DNA of 64,000 nt from Paenibacillus amylolyticus. GTDB lineage: Bacteria; Bacillota; Bacilli; Paenibacillales; Paenibacillaceae. Within the stretch, counting starts at the first letter, position 1, and every line of letters starts with the position of its first letter. The notes beneath the pieces were generated by a model. The model worked only from the letters and a program-made list of their open reading frames with translations, was not told where the DNA came from and ran no database searches. A program made the position numbers and the translations under genes. This document shows positions 40,193 through 48,836 of the stretch, piece after piece. Where the stretch lies: positions 3,100,001 to 3,164,000 of the forward strand of contig NZ_CP121451.1 of assembly GCF_029689945.1 (NCBI RefSeq), in the 5' to 3' direction.

Positions 40193-40221
40193 TTGTCTGG
40201 GAACTCAAATGCCTGTATACT
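40193..40221 (+). promoter_or_regulatory. Sigma-A promoter of rnpB
   Basis: TTGTCT (40193-40198) and TATACT (40216-40221) with a 17-base spacer; the RNase P RNA begins about ten bases later. Confidence 0.8.
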
Positions 40222-40231
40222 ATGTAATGTT

Positions 40232-40649
40232 GTTCGGAAAGCTTGACAGACAATCGCTGGTGGCCTTTGTTGCCACGAGAGGAAAGTCCGGGCTCCACAG
40301 GGCAGGATGCTGGATAACGTCCAGTCAGCGCGAGTTGAAGGATAGTGCCACAGAAATGGACCGCCGATGGCCGGATTTTCCGGCACAGGCAAGGATGGAA
40401 CCGAGGTGTAAGAGACCCCGAGGAACGCTGGTGACTTCGTTCCTGGTAAACCCCATCTGGAGCAAGACCTAATGGGACACAGTCGCCTTTTCGGAGGAGG
40501 CAGCCTTAGCCCGAGGTGTGTCTAGGTTGGTCGCTTGAGCTGTGCAGCAATGTATGGCCTAGATAGATGATTGTCGCTTCTGGTGGGAGGGTAGTTCCCG
40601 TATGAACCACGAAGAGCACAGAACCCGGCTTACGGTAAGCTTTCCTAAC
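40232..40649 (+). ncRNA. rnpB: RNase P RNA (type B)
   Basis: The catalytic RNA of RNase P, which trims tRNA 5' ends. Universal segments are visible: GAGGAAAGTCCGGGCTC (helix P4 5' side) near 40280, GTAAACCCC near 40446, and AGATAGATGATTGTCGC near 40562. The ends pair as helix P1: GTTCGGAAAGCTT (40232-40244) with AAGCTTTCCTAAC. The Bacillus-type (B) architecture and 418-base length fit Firmicutes. The tail to about 40832 includes further hairpins and a terminator. Confidence 0.95.
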
Positions 40650-40925
40650 TGCAACAACAGTAATACAGTGTAGTCCACCTATCAGTCGAGGACAGTCCTT
40701 GAGATTCGCCGATGGCCTGACTGATCAGAAGGACCCGTGCATATCTCAAAAAAACATAAATCCTGTTGATACAGGTTCCATACTATAGAAAAAGCGGCAG
40801 TTCCGATATTCTCGGGCCTGCCGCCTTTTTGGTTACTCATATATTTAGTTTGGACGTGTCTGGTGTTTTCAGACACGCCCTAATCAATCATACGCAAAAT
40901 ATAGGGCAACGTTTATGACAGTTCA
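40650..40925. other. Region downstream of rnpB with three hairpins, no gene seen
   Basis: ATCAGTC and GACTGAT (about 40681-40722) form an inverted repeat. A bidirectional terminator lies at 40791-40832. A third hairpin, ACGTGTCTG and CAGACACGC, is at 40852-40878. No reading frame is supported. Confidence 0.5.
40791..40832. terminator. Bidirectional rho-independent terminator
   Basis: AAAAGCGGCAG and CTGCCGCCTTTTT surround a 17-base loop. T runs exist on both strands, so it can end the rnpB transcript and the leftward aminotransferase transcript. Confidence 0.85.
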
Positions 40926-42155
40926 TTACAGTGTAACAACACTGTCGGCTGTTAACGAAGCATGCCAACGTTGAATGGCACGATCCATTCGTTCGACGGC
41001 TTCAGGAAGAAGCTCAGGGTCCGTATGAGTAAAGTTGATTCGCATACGGTTCAGCTCCGGTGTACCTGCATAGAAGGAATCCCCCGGAACAATGCACACC
41101 TTCTCCTGGATACCATACGTGAACAGATTGCTTGCCAGCATGCCTTCGGGCAATTGCAGCCACAAGAACATGCCACCTTGAGGTGAATTCCACGAGATGC
41201 CCTCCCATGATTTGGCTGCCATAAGTGTGGTCAGCGTTATCATCCGCTGTTCGTAATCCTCTGAAATATGGCGAATATGCGCATCCAGATCGAAAGATTC
41301 AAGCAGTGCATGAAGCGCTCTTTGGTCGATGCTGCTGGAATGCAGGTCGGCACCTTGTTTGGCTCGTGCTGCCATTTTGACAATATCGGGAGCAGCTAAT
41401 ATCCAGCCCGTACGAAGACCAGGTGCAACAGTTTTGGAGAATGTACTGGTGTAGATAACATTGGAGGGGCCGTCATGGGATACGGCATCCAGTTCTGCAA
41501 GAGCAGGGACATCCAATTGCTCCGGATTGAACCGGATTTCACCATAGGGATCATCTTCCAGAATAAGTACACCGTACTTGCGGCACAGATCGACAGCCTG
41601 TTGTCTTCTTTCTCGTGACCATACTTTTCCCGTAGGATTGGAGAATGTTGGGTTGATATAGACAAGTTTTGGACGATGTAATTGGAGTTGTTCCTCCAGA
41701 GATTCAGGCAACATACCGTGATCATCACAGGCTACGCCGTGAGATTCAGCCTGATAGGAGTGAATGACTTGCAGAGCAGCAAGGTAGGTTGGTGATTCAA
41801 CCAATACGCTGTCACCCGGGTTGAGAAGGATGCGGCTTACCAAGTCAATGGATTGCTGTGAACCCGTAGTGAGTAGCATGTGATCGGGTGAAGCGGGAAT
41901 GCCCTTGGATTCGAGACGTTCGGCGATTTTGGCGCGAAGAGGACGGTAACCCTCAGTCTCCGCATATTGAAGAGCGGCGGCTCCGCTCATAAATACTTTT
42001 TCATATGCAACGCGGATGGCTTCCAGCGGGAATGAAGTCTGGGCTGGTAATCCACCGGCTAGCGAGATCATGCCAGGTGCCTGAGCGGCCTGAAGCATGT
42101 CGCGAACGACAGAGGACGGGGTGTTTTGTGCCATTTTGGACCAAGGGATACTCAT
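40926..42155 (-). CDS. PLP-dependent aminotransferase of the MocR-partner group
   Basis: A fold-type I class I/II aminotransferase of 409 residues. It resembles 2-aminoadipate and aromatic aminotransferases (MISLAGGLPAQTSFPLEAIR, TTGSQQSIDLVSRILLNPGD, INPTFSNPTGKVWSRERRQQ). The PLP lysine is in YTSTFSKTVAPGLRTGW. Substrate cannot be assigned. The start ATG 42155 follows AGGAGATGAG, and the upstream ATAACAG motif overlaps that site. It is divergent from a MocR-type regulator, which probably controls it. Confidence 0.85.
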   Translation of the reverse strand: MSIPWSKMAQNTPSSVVRDMLQAAQAPGMISLAGGLPAQTSFPLEAIRVAYEKVFMSGAAALQYAETEGYRPLRAKIAERLESKGIPASPDHMLLTTGSQQSIDLVSRILLNPGDSVLVESPTYLAALQVIHSYQAESHGVACDDHGMLPESLEEQLQLHRPKLVYINPTFSNPTGKVWSRERRQQAVDLCRKYGVLILEDDPYGEIRFNPEQLDVPALAELDAVSHDGPSNVIYTSTFSKTVAPGLRTGWILAAPDIVKMAARAKQGADLHSSSIDQRALHALLESFDLDAHIRHISEDYEQRMITLTTLMAAKSWEGISWNSPQGGMFLWLQLPEGMLASNLFTYGIQEKVCIVPGDSFYAGTPELNRMRINFTHTDPELLPEAVERMDRAIQRWHASLTADSVVTL

Positions 42156-42169
42156 GTTATTCTCATCTC

Positions 42170-42248
42170 CTGTTATTCACTGTTATACTGTATTATAAAC
42201 TATATTAGACGGACTGCACTATAACAGTAAAATGAAGATCATAACAGT
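42170..42248. promoter_or_regulatory. Operator array of four ACTGTTAT-type sites
   Basis: CTGTTAT at 42170-42176 and ACTGTTAT at 42179-42186 are in one orientation. ATAACAGT at 42221-42228 and again at 42241-42248 are in the opposite one. All four lie in the 107 bases between the divergent aminotransferase and MocR-type genes, and the outer ones approach both ribosome binding sites. I infer these are the regulator's binding sites. Confidence 0.7.
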
Positions 42249-42262
42249 TGGGGGGAGCATCC

Positions 42263-43783
42263 ATGCATATTGAATTAAAACGGGGAAGCAGTACCAAATT
42301 GTACGTGCAGATTGCATTAACGATTGCGGATCGTATCAGATCAGGACTCATTGAACCTGGAACCCGACTTCCTTCTGTTCGTAAAATGACCGTGGATTTG
42401 GGGGTTAGCCTGGTCACTGTATCCAAAGCTTATGCGGAACTTGAAGCAATTCAATTGATCACCTGCTCCCAGGGCAAAGGTTGTTATGTAAGAGGTACAT
42501 TGAACGTGGATCCGCTGGAGGATGCGGACCGAGCGAATCGAAACCATGCCAACAGTGAATCCGGTACGTCATGGAACTGGCAGATGGCACTTGTGGATTA
42601 TTTACCGCGAGCGCAGCTCTGGAGACATTTCGATACGTCACCTCAAGTGAAGTATGAACTTCATATGTCAGCAATTCAGCCTGAACTGCTCCCTACACGC
42701 GAGATTATCGACAGTGCCTATCGGCTTTCCTCTGATCATGCAGAGCGTATGGCGGCGTATGGATCTTTTCAGGGAGATCGGGAGTTAAGACAGGTCTTCG
42801 CCGAACATTTTGCTGAGCGTGGACTACAGGTGGCACCTGAACGCATGTTAATTACAAGCGGCGCTCAGCAGGGAATAGATCTTGTGGCACGGACTTTTAT
42901 CGGCCCTGGGGATGTTGTATACATGGAGGCACCAAGCTATACCGGGGCCATTGATGTATTTACGAGTAGAGGCGCGAAGATCATTACAGTTCCCATGGAT
43001 GATGAAGGCATGCGTATCGATCTGTTGACCCGGTTATGTGATACCTATCCTCCCAAGCTGATCTATACGATTCCGACCTATCACAATCCAACAGGCATTA
43101 CAATGAGTGCAAGAAGGCGAGCACAGCTTCTGAATCTTGCGCAAAGCTATCACTGCCTCATTTTGGAGGATGATCCGTTTGCAGATCTTTATTTTCGGGA
43201 CCCTCCGCCGGCTTCCATTAAATCGATGGATGGGACAGGTCATGTCGTATATATCAAAAGCTTCAGCAAGGTGCTCTCTCCCGGCTGCCGTATAGCCTGC
43301 GCCATTGCAGACGGAAGTGTGTTGACCCGGCTTGTGGCTGCGAAATCTACGGCAGACTTGGGCAGTCCGCTGCTTACCCAAAAGGCATTGCAATCTTTTA
43401 TTCAAAATCAGTACGGTGCTTATGTATCCCGATTGAGGGATGAATTGTATTCTCGTTTGTGCGCAGCATCAGAAGTGCTGGAAGAGTACGCCATTGGGGG
43501 CATGCAGTGGAGCTTGCCGGAGGGAGGACTTAATCTGTGGCTCCAACTTCCGAATAACTTGGATATGCGTGAGTTGCATCATCAATCACTTGCAGCCGGG
43601 GTTTCTTTCCTTCCGGGTTCCGCCTGTTATGTGAGTGAAATGGATACACCAAGTCTGCGCATCTGTTTTACTGTAACGAGCGTTGAGCTATTGTGTGAAG
43701 GGCTTCGTGTATTGTGTGGAGTTATTGACAAAGCAACACCTGAGCAAGGTGGGACAGTGGCGGACAGGCTACCGCTCATATAA
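42263..43783 (+). CDS. MocR-type transcriptional regulator (GntR helix-turn-helix fused to aminotransferase fold)
   Basis: An MocR/GabR-type protein of 506 residues. The N-terminal GntR winged helix (LYVQIALTIADRIRSGLIEP, LPSVRKMTVDLGVSLVTVSK) is followed by an aminotransferase-like effector domain. That domain contains TSGAQQGIDLVARTFIGPGD, IPTYHNPTGITMSARRRAQL, LILEDDPFADLYF and the PLP lysine in VVYIKSFSKVLSPGCR. ATG 42263 follows GGGGGGAG. It is divergent from an aminotransferase gene, the classic arrangement for MocR control, and the shared region has four repeated sites. The effector is unknown. Confidence 0.9.
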   Translation: MHIELKRGSSTKLYVQIALTIADRIRSGLIEPGTRLPSVRKMTVDLGVSLVTVSKAYAELEAIQLITCSQGKGCYVRGTLNVDPLEDADRANRNHANSESGTSWNWQMALVDYLPRAQLWRHFDTSPQVKYELHMSAIQPELLPTREIIDSAYRLSSDHAERMAAYGSFQGDRELRQVFAEHFAERGLQVAPERMLITSGAQQGIDLVARTFIGPGDVVYMEAPSYTGAIDVFTSRGAKIITVPMDDEGMRIDLLTRLCDTYPPKLIYTIPTYHNPTGITMSARRRAQLLNLAQSYHCLILEDDPFADLYFRDPPPASIKSMDGTGHVVYIKSFSKVLSPGCRIACAIADGSVLTRLVAAKSTADLGSPLLTQKALQSFIQNQYGAYVSRLRDELYSRLCAASEVLEEYAIGGMQWSLPEGGLNLWLQLPNNLDMRELHHQSLAAGVSFLPGSACYVSEMDTPSLRICFTVTSVELLCEGLRVLCGVIDKATPEQGGTVADRLPLI

Positions 43784-43869
43784 TTTTTCGGACTATGGAC
43801 ATACATCCAATCCACTTTCGACCTGCTGCAATAGGTTATAGTATCACCAGAAAGGGAGTTGGTTTTGAA

Positions 43870-44127
43870 ATGAACCATTACTGTCCACCGCTTTGCCCAA
43901 TTGTCTGTGACCCGATCCAGGTTGTTGAGGATTATTACATCCCACAGATCGTGCCTGTCATCCACCCAATTGAAGTGATCAAAAAACATCACTGTGTTCC
44001 GATTCACCACCACATGTACCCTGTAGTTGTCAAAGAAGAGGACCCTTGCTATGTTTCCAGTCACAATCCGAAGAAAAAATCCGTAAAAAAATCAAGTAAA
44101 GCCCGCACATCTTCTCGCAAGCGCTAA
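43870..44127 (+). CDS. Spore coat protein, CotD-like
   Basis: An 85-residue protein. It begins MNHYCPPLCPIVCDPIQVVE and continues with IVPVIHPIEV, a histidine-rich HHCVPIHHHMYP, and a lysine/serine-rich tail ending SSRKR. The Cys/His/Pro-rich body and the IVPxIHP motif resemble CotD-type coat proteins. The ATG at 43870 follows AAAGGGAG. Coat location is inferred from the resemblance only. It is convergent with the subtilase gene. Confidence 0.75.
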   Translation: MNHYCPPLCPIVCDPIQVVEDYYIPQIVPVIHPIEVIKKHHCVPIHHHMYPVVVKEEDPCYVSSHNPKKKSVKKSSKARTSSRKR

Positions 44128-44166
44128 TCGCAGCGGGTGCCCGGGGAAATTGGATATAAACCGAAG

Positions 44167-44205
44167 AGCAGCGTACGCCCCGGGGCGCAGCTGCTTTTGT
44201 ATTTT
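44167..44205 (+). terminator. Probable terminator after the CotD-like gene
   Basis: AGCAGC and GCTGCT flank GCGTACGCCCCGGGGCGC, followed by a T-rich tail (TTTGTATTTTT). Confidence 0.6.
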
Positions 44206-44226
44206 TACGGAGTAGAGTCATTACGG

Positions 44227-46100
44227 TTACGGGGTATATTTCTTCATCGTATTATCCATTTGCTGTCTGACATGTTGCGGCCAGAACTGCAAAGGCGCGC
44301 TGTTGCCCGATGCAGCTTGCAGTGCCTTGTAGACATCGATTTGCCCATAGCCGAAATACTTATCGTGACCCGGATCACCGAGGTCAATCACACTTTGGCG
44401 CATTAGATCCATCACTTCCGTGTTGGTCAAATCCGGGTTCAACGAACGAATCAAACCTGCAAGTGCGGCTACATGGGGACTAGCCATGGATGTTCCGGAC
44501 AAGGCTGCATACTGATTGTTTGGATAGGTACTGGCGATACTGGACCCGGGGCCATCACATCCACATAATCCCCGTAGTTGGAATAGGAAGCTTTGCTCAT
44601 ATCCGGGTCTGTAGCAGATACGGCAAATACTTCCGGATAAGCAGCAGGGTAGCCTGGACGCTCCGTATTATCATTGCCCGTGGCTGCAATCAGGACGATA
44701 TCCCGGTCAAAAGCATATTTAATGGCATCATGAAGAAATTGCGCATCAGCATAATTGCCCAGACTCATGTTGATTACTTTGGCTCCATGGTCGGCTGCCC
44801 AGATGATACCTTCGGCAACCGCATACGTGGTACCCGAACCTGAGTTGTCGAGTACTTTAACCGGCAGTACCTTGTTATACCAGCTCATGCCTGCCACACC
44901 TTCATTATTGTTGACAATGGCACCGATAATGCCAGCGACGTGTGTGCCATGTCCCACATCATCCATTGGTTTGCTTCCCGGCTCGACCACATTATACCCC
45001 TCAAGAAGCTTGCCCTTCAGGTCAGGATGGTTCATATCAACGCCTGTATCTACGACTGCAACGATGACGTCTTTGTTTCCCTTGGTAATGTTCCAACCTC
45101 TGTTTGTCTCAATCGCAGGCAGGTTCCACTGATAATCAGAGAACAAAATATCGTTGGGTATCGTTACATCGGTTTGTTCAGTTACGGTATCATTGGTTAA
45201 ATACATGTAGTGGGGTTCCATATAGAGTGGATTCCATTTGCTTTCGAAATAACTATGCAATTGCTTGTAACTCATGTCTTCTGACCGAAAAACATATGTG
45301 TATCCAAGCTTGCGTATTGAGTTAGACTTTAGATCAGATTTAATGATACGCATATCCCGTTCACCGGGATCCTGACGAAAACGGATGACGATTTCATTTT
45401 CGTAAAAATGACTGGCATTGGCATTATCATGTCCGGTTTTCACAGTGATTTCGTTAAGCGTATCCGGATGAACCGATTCAATTTTGAATTTACCTTCACG
45501 CGGATAGGGGATTATGCGCAGATTTTTGCGCTGATGTTGTTCAACAGCATTCAATACGTTCTGGCTGAACAAGGCAATGACAGCTCTTTTGCCATCTTTG
45601 GAGGGTTGCCCCATCACAAAATATTTTTCTTTTCCCAAAGGGAAAGAAGAGGATTCGAAACTTTGACGTTTGTTCACCGCTTTTTTAGCCAGAGTCAGCG
45701 CATGTTGCAGCTTCTGTTGCTCCAACTTGCTTCCTTGTGTGGAAGCTTGATCAAACGGCTTGTTGAAGGAGCCATTGATATTCATGAGATGAATGGATCT
45801 GATATGTTCATGTGAGCTTTGGAGATCATTCACATATCGGCTTACTTGCGCAGCGTTCATTGCGGCGGTTTTCTCCAGCATGATACTGAGATGTTGTTTG
45901 GCATCCATGCGGGTCAAAAGATCTGTTGCTTTGACATCCTGTACTTTCAGACGCTGCTTACTCGTATGCTCTTCATGAGCAGAATCGGACAGAGCACTTG
46001 GCTTGGGTTCTTGACGATTGGATGTTGGAAGCAGAAGCGTCAGGGCAAGTGCTCCCGCACCAGCTGCAAGGGCCCAATTGATCCATTTCGGTCTGGACAT
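44227..46100 (-). CDS. S8 family serine peptidase (subtilase) with long N-terminal region, one frameshift
   Basis: A secreted or membrane-anchored subtilase. The N-terminus has a signal/anchor (WALAAGAGALALTLLL). About 300 residues of N-terminal region follow, then the catalytic domain. Catalytic Asp is in AVVDTGVDMNHPDLKG (about residue 350), His in DVGHGTHVAGIIG (about 383), Ser in LSGTSMASPHVAAL. The frame breaks near 44543-44546, where one base is missing; repair gives VMAPGSSIASTYPNNQYAAL. The repaired length is 624 residues. GAAGGAGG precedes the ATG. The region around HIRSIHLMNINGSF suggests a sensor-like fold, and EIVIRFRQDPGERDM an inhibitor-like propeptide; both are inference. Confidence 0.9.
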
Positions 46101-46383
46101 GATGGATGGAACCTCCTTCGTTCATTTTAAACAATCATTAACAGTGCTTCATCGATGTCACTGGTTATATCTATCGTTAGAAAAAGCGGAATGTTTTATG
46201 CAAGCGAGTTCGAGTCTAACTGCATATAAGAGGCATGTTCAACGACGGAAACGGAAAGCATGATTAAGGGATACCGCTCGTCATCTTTTTATGGTAGGAT
46301 TATACCTGAGAATTCAAAGGTCAGGGGAAAACCACCGTTGGCCGACCTATATGTAAGGACTTATTTAAGGGGGAGCTACCTTT

Positions 46384-46890
46384 ATGTCAGCAGCCAATGT
46401 ACAGAAAACATGTGAGTCAACTAGGGAAAAGTTAAAACCGGCTATCGATCGGATTGAAAAATTTTTGAATGAGAATGCTTTGCCTGAACTGGATCAGAAT
46501 CAGACGGAGGAATCAACAGTCTTCTACAAAGGGTTTCTTTCAGATCTCCGTCATTTGCTCGTTTTTTCTGAAGTTTCTTACGAAAAACTTGGCGTTGTGC
46601 TGCGTCGTGCCAACTTTGATGTCGATTTTGCCGAAAAGGCTCTTTATAATACGTATCACCAATGCGTAAACAGCTTTTTCTATCCCAAAAATGAATGTTA
46701 TTCCGAAGACGGAAGATATGCTTACACAGGACAAGATGCCATTCGTTTTCGTGATAAGCCAATCCGTGCAGTACGGGATGTCATTCTTGAGGTTTCCAAA
46801 ACCTACGAAGAATTGCGCGATGATCTGGCATATTATGAAAGTGACTACCTGACTCAGCGCCGTATGCAAAATCAACGGAATCACGCTTAA
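46384..46890 (+). CDS. ypuI: YpuI-like protein (DUF3907)
   Basis: A 168-residue soluble protein matching the YpuI/DUF3907 pattern: TVFYKGFLSDLRHLLVFSEV, AEKALYNTYHQCVNSFFYPK, and GRYAYTGQDAIRFRDKP. The function is unknown and the family is limited to Bacillales. AAGGGGGAG precedes the ATG. A strong terminator follows at once, so it is probably monocistronic. Confidence 0.85.
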   Translation: MSAANVQKTCESTREKLKPAIDRIEKFLNENALPELDQNQTEESTVFYKGFLSDLRHLLVFSEVSYEKLGVVLRRANFDVDFAEKALYNTYHQCVNSFFYPKNECYSEDGRYAYTGQDAIRFRDKPIRAVRDVILEVSKTYEELRDDLAYYESDYLTQRRMQNQRNHA

Positions 46891-46921
46891 TGCATGTTTG
46901 AACCTTAATATGAATTGGACG

Positions 46922-46948
46922 AAACCGCCCTTGTGGCGGTTTTTTTGT
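46922..46948 (+). terminator. Rho-independent terminator after ypuI
   Basis: AAACCGCC and GGCGGTTT around a CTTGT loop, followed by T residues. Confidence 0.92.
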
Positions 46949-47054
46949 GTTTTGGTGAGTATCCAAACGAGGGGAGGTCATGTCATCATCTGGCATTTTG
47001 GCGGAGAATATCGGGTTTGTGGCGGGGAGAGAATAGTAGTCGAGGTGATAAAAA

Positions 47055-47273
47055 ATGAGCCAAGACAAACCAATTGTCAAATGCAGCGTCTCCAACTGCA
47101 ACTTTTGGGGAGAAAACAACTTCTGTCAGGCCGATGCCATCATGATTGACATCGACCAACATGCCACCCGTCGTCTGCATGAGGAATTTGCCGGTGAGAC
47201 ATTTGACTCGGACCACCATGATCATGCACGTACATCCTCTGCAACATGCTGTCACACGTTCAAACCCAAGTGA
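47055..47273 (+). CDS. DUF1540 domain protein
   Basis: A 72-residue protein with the DUF1540 cysteine pattern: VKCSVSNCNFWGENNFCQAD and a late CCHTFKP. The cysteines suggest a small metal-binding fold. A His/Asp stretch (DSDHHDHAR) lies between. Members are common in Bacillales and Clostridia and no function is known. GAGGTG precedes the ATG. Confidence 0.88.
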   Translation: MSQDKPIVKCSVSNCNFWGENNFCQADAIMIDIDQHATRRLHEEFAGETFDSDHHDHARTSSATCCHTFKPK

Positions 47274-47308
47274 GCAGTCATTCCTATTCATAATGGAGGT
47301 GCTTCCAA

Positions 47309-47722
47309 ATGAGAAATGACGATAATAACATTCGTCCTACGAATCGCCCTGAAACCAAAGGTGAAGTTGAAAAACAGCGTTTGCGTGTCGATTATCCCAG
47401 AAAAGCACATCGGGAAGAGTACGGGGCAGAGGTCGCACCCCCAACTGTTGTCAGAACTGGAGGGACTGAACGCTCAGAACCTGTAGTTGAGAAACTTGAA
47501 GCAGACCGTGTCATGGAGTCCACAGGCAAAGTCGCGGGTTATATGGGACTGGCCTTCGGCATCGCGTCCTTGTTCATGTGGTCCATCGTACTTGGACCAG
47601 CGGCAGCTGTTCTGGGTTACTATGCTTATGTAAATGGTCGGAAAACAGCGGGGGCTTGGTCCATCGGACTGGGTATTGTCGCCACGCTGAGTTATTTCTT
47701 CATGGTTCCATTTGCACGTTAA
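47309..47722 (+). CDS. Small membrane protein (DUF4190-like)
   Basis: A 137-residue protein with a charged N-terminal half (RLRVDYPRKAHREEYGAEVA) and two C-terminal membrane helices (GYMGLAFGIASLFMWSIVLG and GAWSIGLGIVATLSYFFMVP). The helix pair with a G-Y-Y-A-Y-x-N-G-R turn resembles DUF4190-type proteins. The function is unknown. AATGGAGGTG precedes the ATG. It follows the DUF1540 gene by 35 bases and is probably cotranscribed. Confidence 0.8.
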   Translation: MRNDDNNIRPTNRPETKGEVEKQRLRVDYPRKAHREEYGAEVAPPTVVRTGGTERSEPVVEKLEADRVMESTGKVAGYMGLAFGIASLFMWSIVLGPAAAVLGYYAYVNGRKTAGAWSIGLGIVATLSYFFMVPFAR

Positions 47723-47744
47723 GTGTATAATATTCAACACGAAG

Positions 47745-47792
47745 CCTTCTGTTTTCATCACCCATATGTGGTGACTCACAGAAGGTTTTTTC
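47745..47792 (+). terminator. Rho-independent terminator
   Basis: CCTTCTG and CAGAAGG, with an inner ATCACC/GGTGAC stem, followed by a T run. Confidence 0.85.
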
Positions 47793-47912
47793 GTATATGC
47801 GCAGGTTAAATGATCAGATTGATATATTTTTTTGAAAAGAATGGAACCTTGCTGTAAAACGATGTAGAATAAGGTCATAATATGCTTAATACTACGAGAG
47901 TGGGTATAACTC

Positions 47913-48665
47913 ATGCAGATAGATCCAAGCGGATCGCGGCAGTTGTTGGAACTGCAACTATCCAATGTGAATAACCAAACCAGTGGGTCACAACCAGATG
48001 CTGGTTCAACAGTGGATTTCGCCAATGTGATGGACGGGCTGTTAGGCACGGGCGGCAATTCGACGAGCAATACGGATTCCATCGGTACGCTCTCCAAACG
48101 ATCCAGCGATGGTTTGTTGTGGCTGCAACTTGGAAGCACGTACAACCCGGATATGAGCACATCTGGCTCGTCCTCTGTCTCCAATAATATTGTTCAGTCT
48201 TTGTTATCTGTATCCAATACAGGAGTTGTGGATTCCGGTGCTTCTGTACCTACGGATTATGAATCTTTGATCGCGGAGGCAAGTGCCAAATACGGTGTTC
48301 CTGAATCATTAATCAAGGCCGTCATTGACACAGAGTCGAATTTTAATCCAAATGTCGTATCCTCCGCCGGTGCCAAGGGGCTCATGCAACTAATGGACGG
48401 GACGGCTGCAGGGCTGGGCGTGAGTAATTCATTTGATCCTGCCCAGAACATTGATGCGGGTACCAAATATCTTTCTCTTCAGCTCCAGCGCTTCGGTGGA
48501 GAAGTGAACATGGCGCTTGCTGCATATAATGCAGGACCGGGTCGTGTTTCACGTCTGGGCGTGTCGAGTGATCGTGAACTGATGAGTGTACTTAACCTTT
48601 TGCCTTCAGAAACACAGAATTATATTTCCAAAGTGGAGAAGGCACGGTCGAAATATGTGATCTAA
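47913..48665 (+). CDS. Lytic transglycosylase domain protein (SLT type)
   Basis: A 250-residue protein whose last 130 residues form a Slt/goose-lysozyme-like domain. The catalytic Glu is in AVIDTESNFNPNVVS, followed by AGAKGLMQLMDGTA and ALAAYNAGPGRVSRL, the standard family 1 transglycosylase signature. It cleaves peptidoglycan without hydrolysis. The first 115 residues are Ser/Gly/Asn-rich and probably a linker. No signal peptide is evident, so the export route is unclear; similar proteins in Bacillus include CwlQ. Confidence 0.9.
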   Translation: MQIDPSGSRQLLELQLSNVNNQTSGSQPDAGSTVDFANVMDGLLGTGGNSTSNTDSIGTLSKRSSDGLLWLQLGSTYNPDMSTSGSSSVSNNIVQSLLSVSNTGVVDSGASVPTDYESLIAEASAKYGVPESLIKAVIDTESNFNPNVVSSAGAKGLMQLMDGTAAGLGVSNSFDPAQNIDAGTKYLSLQLQRFGGEVNMALAAYNAGPGRVSRLGVSSDRELMSVLNLLPSETQNYISKVEKARSKYVI

Positions 48666-48711
48666 ACACACGGCATACATTTGCGGTAACACATGATAGG
48701 CAGCATGAGAT

Positions 48712-48764
48712 CCAATGTGGGAGCAGCAGTGCTTGAAAGTACTGTTCCCGATTGGTCTTTTTGT
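48712..48764 (+). terminator. Rho-independent terminator
   Basis: CCAATGTGGGAGCAGCAGT pairs imperfectly with AGTACTGTTCCCGATTGG, followed by TCTTTTTG. Confidence 0.65.
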
Positions 48765-48788
48765 GTTGTACGGGTGTCATGTTACAAT
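48761..48788 (+). promoter_or_regulatory. Promoter of the cysteine desulfurase-thiI operon
   Basis: TTGTGT (48761-48766) and TACAAT (48783-48788), 16-base spacer. Transcription would begin near 48795. Confidence 0.55.
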
Positions 48789-48836
48789 GCTCACTGTAGG
48801 ATCATGAACGAAAAGATAAGGGAGGTTCAACCTCAT

